From Candidatus Woesearchaeota archaeon (GTDB lineage Archaea > Nanobdellota > Nanobdellia > Woesearchaeales > SKIA01): a stretch of 5,354 nucleotides of DNA. Numbering within the stretch: position 1 is the stretch's first letter; each line of letters starts with the position of its first letter. The DNA lies in the NCBI GenBank assembly GCA_007128245.1, contig SKXU01000111.1, positions 1 to 5,354 of the forward strand, given 5' to 3'. This document shows, in pieces, positions 1 to 4,581 of the stretch. Below the pieces are notes generated by a model that was not told the origin of the DNA, searched no databases, and saw nothing but the letters and a program-made list of their open reading frames with translations. A program made the position numbers and the translations under genes.

Positions 1-2
1 AA

Positions 3-416
3 CCAGACGAGATCACCGTAGAAATTCCGTATGCGTGCGTGGAAAACACATCACTTGCACCGCACTTTGAAGGAGGAGACGTAGAGTTACGATTTCTCCC
101 TAAGGAGGGAAGTTATTCGCTGGGAGTGCAGCCAGCAGTCCAAAGCCCGCAAAGAAACGAAGGACAAACACATGTGAGCTTTGAGTCGCTTGACGAAATC
201 CCAACAACAAGAGAGTCCGCAGGCACACAAGAAGTTTCGTGGTACCAAGTGCGCGGACCAGACAACGCAGCGACCGGGCAACGAGGAGTGTACAGACCAC
301 AGATACTTGGAAATGACGAGCTCTCAGAAAGCTTCAGAAGAGCAGACGATGCCCTCCAAAGCATGATGGGATGCTACGTAGACACAATACAGCCCTCGTT
401 ATTTCCAAGTAAGTAA
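3..416 (+). CDS. C-terminal part of an unrecognised protein (5' end outside window)
   Basis: The reading frame is open from the left edge and ends at TAA 414-416, giving 137 visible codons. A GTG at 39 could be read as a start, but coding-like sequence (PDEITVEIPYAC) precedes it in the same frame with no stop, so the gene very probably starts outside the window. The visible part is hydrophilic and acidic, rich in G, E, Q and S, with no membrane segment and no motif I recognise. The last 35 residues or so (NDELSESFRRADDALQSMM) look helical. The earlier part alternates short hydrophobic and polar stretches, as in a beta-rich or loosely structured domain. No function is proposed. The gene converges on the nop5-flpA operon and is followed at once by a T-rich tract that fits a terminator. 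The opposite-strand frames here are leucine- and cysteine-rich shadows. Confidence 0.7.
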   Translation, partial: PDEITVEIPYACVENTSLAPHFEGGDVELRFLPKEGSYSLGVQPAVQSPQRNEGQTHVSFESLDEIPTTRESAGTQEVSWYQVRGPDNAATGQRGVYRPQILGNDELSESFRRADDALQSMMGCYVDTIQPSLFPSK

Positions 417-417
417 A

Positions 418-436
418 TCTTTTTTTCTTTTTTTTT
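418..436 (+). terminator. T-rich transcription terminator after the left-edge gene
   Basis: Two runs of 7 and 9 T separated by one C begin two bases after the TAA stop, with no strong stem in front of them. Archaeal RNA polymerase commonly terminates on T-tracts of the non-template strand without a hairpin, so this fits the end of the plus-strand gene. It is A-rich on the minus strand and so would not stop the converging flpA transcript. Confidence 0.7.
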
Positions 437-447
437 CACTCCACACA

Positions 448-516
448 CTGTCAGCTGGGTTCTGTTCATTAACGCCAGTCAAGCTCGGTGTGCCGCTGTA
501 AGCTGAGTTCTGTTCA
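448..516 (-). repeat. Two 21-nt direct repeats in the 3' region of flpA
   Basis: Positions 448-468 and 496-516 match at 19 of 21 bases and are offset by 48 nt. Their shared core on the plus strand is AGCTGRGTTCTGTTCA. On the minus strand, the sense of the flpA transcript, the core reads TGAACAGAACYCAGCT. Copy 496-516 continues as GCTTACAG, which resembles the conserved 3' strand of helix P4 (CR V) of RNase P RNA (ACAGAACCCGGCTTA in bacteria). Copy 448-468 continues as GCTGACAG. The left copy can fold with its flank into a stem (455-461 with 471-478, one bulged G, 9-nt loop). There is no room for a full RNase P RNA, because the fibrillarin gene lies immediately upstream on this strand. The repeat is clear; its meaning is not known. 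Confidence 0.6.
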
Positions 517-529
517 CCGTCCGCCGCAG

Positions 530-1408
530 CTACCAGTCATGGTATGGATTTAGGTGCACAACAAAGATGCGGTGGTGTTTGTGGTACGGTTCTAAATTAA
601 TTTCTTGCACAATCGTCGCTCCTTCTCGCTCGAGCTTTTGTCTTGCGTCCGCAAAGATTGCTGCTGGTTCTGCTGTTGAGTTCACGTTTTTTGCTTTCAA
701 GCAGAGTATCCCTACGCCTGCTGGTGAGAGAAAGCGGCTGCAGTTTGACAGGAAGATCCCTACTTGGTCTCGTTGAGCAATGTCTTGGAAGATTAGGTCT
801 ACTTGTTGTGGTATGAGGTGTGCGTAGCTGTCAGGGTTTGCTGCGTCGCCATAAATTGGTAGCACTGTCGGCAGGTCTTCTGCGAGAGGCAGGAAGTATT
901 GCATCATCTCTCTGCTTTTTTCTACTGCGTAGAGCTCTATTGGTTTTTCGTGTATGTGAGCAACTGTGTATCCGTGCGCGGCTCCAATGTAGAGCATTCT
1001 ATGCACGGATAAATAGCTTTGTGGCAGCCCGTTGTGTATTGCTGCCTTTATTTTGCTCCTCTCAGCCACCCACTCATGCTCTCGCGGATCTTTTATAGCA
1101 AGCGATGAGAGCTTCTTTTTCTCCACGTAGCCAGTTTCAGGAGTTTTCGCAGCTTGCTTGACGGCCTTCTTGGTTGCTTTCTTGGCTGTCTTCTTAGTAG
1201 AGTTCTTTGAAGCAGACTTTTTTACCGCTTTCTTTGGCGTTTTCTTGGCTGCTTTTTTTACGAGCGCCTTTTTCGGTGCAGACTTCTTGGTTGCTTTCTT
1301 TGTCGCTTGTTTAACAGTCTTTTTGGGAGTAGGTTTTTTCGTTTCTTCTCCCGTCACCTTTTTTTTGAGTGTGCCAAAGATTTTTTCGAGCGGACTTTTA
1401 TTGGGCAT
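530..1408 (-). CDS. flpA: Fibrillarin-like rRNA/tRNA 2'-O-methyltransferase with H1-like lysine-rich N-terminal tail
   Basis: This is the SAM-dependent methyltransferase subunit of the archaeal box C/D RNP, which with Nop5 and L7Ae methylates ribose 2'-OH at guide-RNA-selected sites. Fibrillarin signatures run in order: the SAM loop YIGAAHGYTVAHI (140-152), YAVEKS (160-165), PIYGDAANPDSY (184-195), FQDIAQRDQ (207-215), LCLKAKNVN (235-243) and INLEPYHKHH (270-279). By alignment from memory the catalytic K-D-K-H set is K119, D209, K238 and H279. Residues 24-88 form a lysine/alanine/threonine tail like histone H1, absent from ordinary archaeal fibrillarins of about 230 residues. The first 35 or so residues of the usual N-terminal beta domain are missing; GYVE at 93-96 may be what remains. 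The ATG at 1406-1408 lies inside the end of nop5 (11-nt overlap), preceded by a weak Shine-Dalgarno (AGAGGTG), so translation is probably coupled. The stop is TAG 530-532. Confidence 0.93.
   Translation of the reverse strand: MPNKSPLEKIFGTLKKKVTGEETKKPTPKKTVKQATKKATKKSAPKKALVKKAAKKTPKKAVKKSASKNSTKKTAKKATKKAVKQAAKTPETGYVEKKKLSSLAIKDPREHEWVAERSKIKAAIHNGLPQSYLSVHRMLYIGAAHGYTVAHIHEKPIELYAVEKSREMMQYFLPLAEDLPTVLPIYGDAANPDSYAHLIPQQVDLIFQDIAQRDQVGIFLSNCSRFLSPAGVGILCLKAKNVNSTAEPAAIFADARQKLEREGATIVQEINLEPYHKHHRIFVVHLNPYHDW
1145..1339 (-). repeat. Low-complexity region encoding the Lys/Ala tail of FlpA
   Basis: This stretch encodes residues 24-88 of the fibrillarin-like protein as irregular KKA, KKT and KKS units. 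About 40% of residues 21-90 are lysine (28 of 70). Prolines near both ends and in the middle resemble SPKK/TPKK histone H1 tails. It reads as an irregular tandem repeat of AAGAAAGCN-like units, which could change length by slippage. The plus-strand frame opposite it is phenylalanine-rich and is a shadow. Confidence 0.75.
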
Positions 1409-2003
1409 AGAGCACCTCTTGTCGTAAGGATTCTCCCTTGAAGTTGCCGCTATACACGTCTAGTCGTGCTGCGAGTACTGTTCGTGAAGAAAGGACGCGT
1501 AGTGATCGTTCGGTTTTGGCGAGTTCGTGTTTAAACAAGATGCTGTTTTTTGGGTTTCCAGTGAGCGTGGCGTTACCGAGCATCATGCAGTCTCGTTGCG
1601 TCATGCGTGATAGACGCATAAGGCTTCCTGCGCACTCCACAATCTCTGCTGTTGCGTGTGCTCCGAGGAGCGCGTGCATATTTGGGGCCGCGTGTTTTGC
1701 TAGTGCGTCAATTTTTGGTTGTTTTCCGTTGCACACGAGAATAAGTGATTCCCATCCTTTCTCGTCCATATTCGCTCCAATACCTTGGTCGTCGTGTGCC
1801 CCAGTTTCTTTTTTCTTGACGAGTTCTCGTGCCTTGTTTGGTTCTATTTGGGGAAACAGTGCAAATAACCAGTGTTCTAGCGCGTCAGGCGCGTTGGTCA
1901 AGCAGCGATATGCGTAGATGAGTACTTCGTCTTTTGAGAGGGGGTTTCGGAGTTGCTCGCGCGCTGTATCTACTGCTTGCGCTCGTATTTCTGCAAAATC
2001 CAT
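1398..2003 (-). CDS. nop5: Truncated Nop5 (Nop56/58) homologue, box C/D RNP scaffold
   Basis: Nop5 bridges fibrillarin to L7Ae and the guide RNA. The C-terminal Nop domain is recognisable: APNMHALLGAHATAEIVECAG (106-126) matches APNL.ALVG...AA.LI..AG, LMRLSRM (128-134) matches LARMP, and VLAARLDVYSGNFKGESL (176-193) matches IAARVDAYSGE..G..L. Residues 22-51 (DEVLIYAYRCLTNAPDALEHWLFALFPQIEP region) match the first coiled-coil helix that ends in the WYS.HFPEL motif. At 201 residues it is about half the usual length. The N-terminal fibrillarin-binding domain is absent, the coiled coil is shortened, and the GAEKALFRHL segment is reduced to LGNATLTGN. An in-frame TAG lies eight codons upstream of the ATG, so the short form is not a misplaced start unless there is a sequencing error. 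A TATA-like box about 28 nt upstream suggests a leaderless mRNA. It is cotranscribed with flpA. Confidence 0.9.
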   Translation of the reverse strand: MDFAEIRAQAVDTAREQLRNPLSKDEVLIYAYRCLTNAPDALEHWLFALFPQIEPNKARELVKKKETGAHDDQGIGANMDEKGWESLILVCNGKQPKIDALAKHAAPNMHALLGAHATAEIVECAGSLMRLSRMTQRDCMMLGNATLTGNPKNSILFKHELAKTERSLRVLSSRTVLAARLDVYSGNFKGESLRQEVLYAQ

Positions 2004-2026
2004 GTAGTAAGGTAAACCGTTTCTAC

Positions 2027-2034
2027 CTTATAAG
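2027..2034 (-). promoter_or_regulatory. TATA box of the nop5-flpA operon
   Basis: The palindrome CTTATAAG is centred about 28 nt before the nop5 ATG on the minus strand. At normal archaeal spacing, transcription would begin at or next to the ATG, giving a leaderless mRNA. No Shine-Dalgarno sequence lies between the box and the start. Confidence 0.65.
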
Positions 2035-2085
2035 ATTATTGCTGTCTTTATGGAAAATATACCTACTACAACGAGAAGAGAATCA

Positions 2086-2092
2086 TTATAAA
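2086..2092 (+). promoter_or_regulatory. TATA box of the membrane-protein gene
   Basis: TTATAAA, preceded by an A-rich stretch, is centred about 25 nt before the ATG at 2114. This spacing predicts a start of transcription at or just before the ATG. It supports that ATG over a much longer reading frame that would begin inside nop5. Together with the box at 2027-2034 it makes 2004-2113 a compact divergent promoter region. Confidence 0.6.
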
Positions 2093-2113
2093 CAGCAAGA
2101 GTATCAGTACAGG

Positions 2114-2716
2114 ATGGCAGATAGACAAACACCACTAGTCTTGTACCTCGCATTTTTTTCTCTTGCAGGCATACCCTTGCTTGGTCTGCAAATCGCTACA
2201 TTAGGCGTCATATACCCACTTGTCATTCTCGCCCTCGCAGGGACTCAACCAATAATAATCGGGCTTTTTGCAGCGATTCTTGCGGGAGTGCTGGGACTGA
2301 TGTGCCTGCTAGGAGTGGTTTTTTCCGCGCGCACCTCAAAGACGCTTCTCAAAGTATTTCTCTCCCTTACGGCGTTAATGGGAGGGCACGTGTGGTTTTA
2401 CGTCGCAAGTACGCCTCAGCAAGCAGCAGTACTTTTTGCTGGTGCGAACGCAGTTGTTGGGATAACCTTGCTTGTTTTGTACAAGAAAGTGCTCGCACTC
2501 GTTGAAGGAGAAATAAAGCAGTCAGGAGAAGTGGTTGATCGCGAGATACGAGAGCGCTATGAGCGCGAAATGATACCCTTAGCTGAGCATGTGCAGCAAC
2601 AAGAAGCCACAGCGCAAATTCAGCAAGAAATTCAAGAGATCTACAAAAATAATCCTCCTGATAAAGCCGAGGAGCTGCTGAAGAAAAAACAGGAAGAGTG
2701 GGCTGCGCGCAGATAA
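2114..2716 (+). CDS. Unrecognised four-helix membrane protein with cytoplasmic coiled-coil tail
   Basis: This 200-residue protein has two parts. Residues 8-124 hold about four hydrophobic segments, roughly 8-41 (long, possibly a kinked pair), 47-71, 79-98 and 105-124. Residues 125-200 are charged and heptad-like (KQSGEVVDREIRERYEREM, then a Gln/Glu-rich helix to 176). A break at NNPPDK (179-184) is followed by a basic, charged last helix ending WAARR. The long tail is probably cytoplasmic, given the lysines and arginines flanking the membrane part. I recognise no family. The start at 2114 was chosen because a TATA-like box lies about 25 nt upstream; the same frame is open back to 1934, but that would overlap nop5 and the promoter region. 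It ends at TAA 2714-2716, 46 nt before aRF1, which has its own promoter. A membrane-anchored scaffold or partner-binding role is only a guess. Confidence 0.75.
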   Translation: MADRQTPLVLYLAFFSLAGIPLLGLQIATLGVIYPLVILALAGTQPIIIGLFAAILAGVLGLMCLLGVVFSARTSKTLLKVFLSLTALMGGHVWFYVASTPQQAAVLFAGANAVVGITLLVLYKKVLALVEGEIKQSGEVVDREIRERYEREMIPLAEHVQQQEATAQIQQEIQEIYKNNPPDKAEELLKKKQEEWAARR

Positions 2717-2722
2717 CTTCTG

Positions 2723-2761
2723 TCACAAGCATTTTTAAAATCCCTTCTACTTTGCTTGTGA
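2723..2761 (+). promoter_or_regulatory. Perfect 9-bp inverted repeat bracketing the aRF1 promoter
   Basis: TCACAAGCA at 2723-2731 and TGCTTGTGA at 2753-2761 are exact reverse complements separated by 21 nt. Between them lies the TATA-like box, and the right arm ends one base before the aRF1 ATG. The layout could be an operator for a dimeric repressor, or a stem when transcribed from upstream. No T-tract follows, so a terminator is less likely. Confidence 0.5.
2732..2740 (+). promoter_or_regulatory. TATA box of the aRF1 gene
   Basis: TTTTTAAAA is centred about 27 nt before the ATG at 2763, which predicts a leaderless or nearly leaderless mRNA. No Shine-Dalgarno sequence precedes the ATG. It lies inside the inverted repeat at 2723-2761. 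Confidence 0.65.
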
Positions 2762-2762
2762 T

Positions 2763-3878
2763 ATGGCCAAAGAAGCACCAAAAATTACTGCAACTCAGCG
2801 CTTTAAGCTTAAGCAATTTATTCGTGAACTTCAAGACCACAAGGGGCGCGGAACCGAGCTTGTGTCAGTGTATGTTCCTGCGGGGTATGAAATATCCAAA
2901 ATCACCACTCATCTTGCGCAAGAGCAAGGCACTGCGACAAACATCAAGAGTACCTCTACGCGAAAAAACGTGATTGACGCGCTTGAGCGTATGATTCAGC
3001 ACTTAAAACTCTATGAGAGAACTCCTGAAAACGGGTTGGTAGCATTCTCTGGAAATGTTGCTGAGCGTGAAGGACAATCTGATGTGCAAGTCTGGAGCAT
3101 AGAGCCTCCTGTGCCGATGAACCAAAGATTGTATCGGTGCGATAAAGAGTTCATTCTTGACCCCCTCATTGATTTAGCAGAGGACAAAAACACGTACGGA
3201 ATGATCGTGCTTGACAAACGAGAAGCAACGATTGCGATGTTAAAGGGAAAGACTATCATCCCTCTAGTATCAACCCACTCAGCAGTTCCTGGCAAAACAA
3301 AGGCAGGGGGCCAATCAGCTGCCAGATTTGAGCGTTTGCGGGATGGTGCTGCTAAAGAGTTTTATCGAAAAGTAGGTGAGTACGTTAAAGAGCAATTCTA
3401 CCATAACCAAGATTTGAAAGGGATTCTCCTTGGAGGTCCTGGCCACACCAAAGAGGAGTTTCTTGAAGAAGGTCAGCTTCCTGAGAATCTCAAAGAGAAA
3501 GTGATTGCCACGCTCGACTTATCGTATACTGGAGAATTTGGCTTGCAAGAGTTGCTTGATCGCGCACAAGACGTACTCGCGTCCGAAGATGTGATGGAAG
3601 AAAAGCTTGCGGTCCAACGATTCTTCTCTGAACTCTCAAAAAACACTGGGCTTGCCGGATACGGTAAGGATGAGACGATGAGACTTATCAAGCTCGGAGC
3701 TGTTGAGTTACTCTTACTCTCAGAGACGCTTACTGATGCGGATATTAGGGAGTTTGAGGAAGAAGCCAAGAACATGGGTACACAAGTACTCATTATTTCT
3801 CTTGAAACACGCGAAGGCGCTCAACTCAAAGAAATTGGTGGTGTCGCAGCAGTGCTTCGCTACGCTGTGGAGTTTTAG
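2763..3878 (+). CDS. prf1: Archaeal peptide chain release factor aRF1
   Basis: This is the class-1 release factor that reads all three stop codons in the ribosomal A site and triggers peptidyl-tRNA hydrolysis. The diagnostic residues are present: NIKS at 60-63 (preceded by GTAT) and YRCDKEF at 124-130 (YxCxxxF) in the stop-decoding N domain, and GGQ at 182-184 in AGGQSAARF, the catalytic loop of the M domain. The C domain ends with the family pattern VLIISLETREGAQLKEIGGVAAVLRY (342-367). NIKS and GGQ together exclude the paralogue Pelota/Dom34. At 371 residues it is shorter than the usual 400-plus. The missing stretch appears to be the minidomain inserted in the C domain, because ELLLLSETL (315-323) passes almost directly to DADIREFEEEAKNMGTQV. 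The gene has its own TATA-like box and a flanking inverted repeat. It ends in TAG, next to the convergent tRNA-His. Confidence 0.97.
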   Translation: MAKEAPKITATQRFKLKQFIRELQDHKGRGTELVSVYVPAGYEISKITTHLAQEQGTATNIKSTSTRKNVIDALERMIQHLKLYERTPENGLVAFSGNVAEREGQSDVQVWSIEPPVPMNQRLYRCDKEFILDPLIDLAEDKNTYGMIVLDKREATIAMLKGKTIIPLVSTHSAVPGKTKAGGQSAARFERLRDGAAKEFYRKVGEYVKEQFYHNQDLKGILLGGPGHTKEEFLEEGQLPENLKEKVIATLDLSYTGEFGLQELLDRAQDVLASEDVMEEKLAVQRFFSELSKNTGLAGYGKDETMRLIKLGAVELLLLSETLTDADIREFEEEAKNMGTQVLIISLETREGAQLKEIGGVAAVLRYAVEF

Positions 3879-3951
3879 GGCGGAAGGGGGGAATTGAACC
3901 CCCATCTGGGGATCCACAGTCCCCCGTGATAGCCATTTCACTACAACCGCC
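3879..3951 (-). tRNA. tRNA-His (anticodon GTG)
   Basis: The minus strand folds as a complete cloverleaf. It has G-1 at 3951 opposite discriminator C73 at 3879, the identity elements for histidine. The D arm GTGA/TCAC has an 8-nt loop with GG. The anticodon stem GGGGA/TCCCC holds the loop CTGTGGA, with anticodon GTG at 3915-3917. There is a 4-nt variable loop, then the T stem GGGGG/CCCCC with loop TTCAATT. There is no intron and no encoded CCA. The acceptor stem GCGGTTG/CTTCCGC has two adjacent U-U mismatches (5-68 and 6-67), which is unusual. The 3' end touches the TAG stop codon of the convergent aRF1 gene with no gap. Confidence 0.93.
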
Positions 3952-3975
3952 AGGTAGCTATGAGGAGTTCAGGGT

Positions 3976-3987
3976 CGTTTAAAAACG
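3976..3987 (-). promoter_or_regulatory. TATA box of tRNA-His, possibly also terminator of the HD gene
   Basis: On the minus strand this reads CGTTTTTAAACG. Its A/T core is centred about 31 nt before G-1 of the tRNA, allowing a short 5' leader removed by RNase P. It also lies 4-15 nt past the stop codon of the upstream HD gene and contains a run of five T on that strand, so it may end that transcript as well. The promoter role is the better supported one. Confidence 0.55.
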
Positions 3988-3990
3988 TTG

Positions 3991-4548
3991 TTACAAGTAT
4001 TTTGCTGCTAAATCATCAAATACTTGCACCGCTGCTTGTCCATACGGTCTGAGGTGCTCACGCACTTCTTCAGCTGAGCGCTCATAAAAGAGCGAGTCAA
4101 ATCGTTTGGAGTAAAAAAAATCCGCAAGGCACAAGATCTCTTCTTCCATGGTTTCAGGCATGTGGTTTTCGTCTGCGAGCGGAAGGCCTCGTGTGATCGC
4201 TTGCTCGCGAGTGATTCCCGTATGTGTGCGGCACGCTCCTGCAAGGTGCGCTGCTCCCTCTGCGATGAGTATCTCCGCTCCTCGATCGATGTGTGTAATG
4301 TACTCTCCTTGCCCTGTGGTGTGTAGGTCAGGGTTTTCTGTGGAGAAAATGCCGATGTCATGGAGCATACCCATCTCTTCGAGTAAGCGACGATCTATGT
4401 TCACGTCCGGGTGGCGTGTGTTGTAGTTTTGTGCGATATCAAGGGCTTTTTTCGTGACAAGCGCTGAGTGGATAATGAACGCGGGAACGGTTTGCGGGTG
4501 TTCTCCTTGCGTGTGTTTTGTAATGAGCGAGAGGTAGTCAGTAGTCAT
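3991..4548 (-). CDS. HD-domain (HDIG-type) metal-dependent phosphohydrolase
   Basis: This 185-residue protein has the HD superfamily pattern. H27 is the first metal ligand in IIHSALVTKKALDIA. H63-D64 form the HD pair in GMLHDIGIF. H86 lies in the helix THIDRGAEIL, H109 in CRTHTGI, and D143 in CLADFFYSK is a plausible last ligand. This H...HD...H...H...D arrangement is typical of single-domain archaeal and bacterial HDIG proteins, which usually hydrolyse phosphoester bonds of nucleotides or nucleic acids with divalent metals; the substrate cannot be read from sequence. It lacks signal peptide and membrane segments, so it is cytoplasmic. The ATG at 4546-4548 has no Shine-Dalgarno. A weak TATA-like element (TTAAAT, 4569-4574 on the minus strand) about 24 nt upstream allows a leaderless start. 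It lies 33 nt downstream of the HIT-like gene, so cotranscription is also possible. Confidence 0.88.
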   Translation of the reverse strand: MTTDYLSLITKHTQGEHPQTVPAFIIHSALVTKKALDIAQNYNTRHPDVNIDRRLLEEMGMLHDIGIFSTENPDLHTTGQGEYITHIDRGAEILIAEGAAHLAGACRTHTGITREQAITRGLPLADENHMPETMEEEILCLADFFYSKRFDSLFYERSAEEVREHLRPYGQAAVQVFDDLAAKYL

Positions 4549-4568
4549 GTATGAGCTAGTGCGAGGTG

Positions 4569-4574
4569 ATTTAA
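4569..4574 (-). promoter_or_regulatory. Possible TATA-like box of the HD gene
   Basis: TTAAAT on the minus strand is centred about 24 nt before the HD-gene ATG, within the 33-nt gap after the HIT-like stop codon. It is a weaker match than the other boxes in the window. It would explain why the HD gene has no Shine-Dalgarno although it lies downstream of another gene on the same strand. Confidence 0.35.
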
Positions 4575-4581
4575 GAAAGTA

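Noticed and set aside
417..529. Complete RNase P RNA gene on the minus strand
   Set aside because: Only the 3' P4-like strand is present, twice. The gap is too short and fibrillarin codes immediately upstream, so only a fragment or chance similarity can be claimed.
1145..1339. A separate small histone H1-like gene fused by mistake to flpA
   Set aside because: The frame is continuous with no internal ATG with a ribosome-binding site near residue 92, so a single protein is the simplest reading.
1158..1427. Plus-strand open frame rich in phenylalanine that looks like a membrane protein
   Set aside because: It is the reverse complement of the lysine/alanine tail of flpA (AAG/AAA read as CTT/TTT), a composition artefact.
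1438..1917. 159-codon plus-strand frame
   Set aside because: It lies wholly opposite nop5, whose Nop domain is recognisable; this is a shadow frame.
1934..2113. N-terminal extension of the membrane protein back to 1934
   Set aside because: It would overlap nop5 and the divergent promoter region, and the TATA-like box at 2086-2092 sits at the right distance for the ATG at 2114.
2367..2840. 157-codon minus-strand frame across the membrane gene and the aRF1 start
   Set aside because: It runs opposite two supported genes and through the aRF1 promoter, and has no recognisable motif.
4005..4025. Box C-like GATGATTTAGC on the minus strand as a C/D sRNA
   Set aside because: It codes the conserved C-terminal end of the HD protein (FDDLAAKYL), and no box D lies at suitable spacing.
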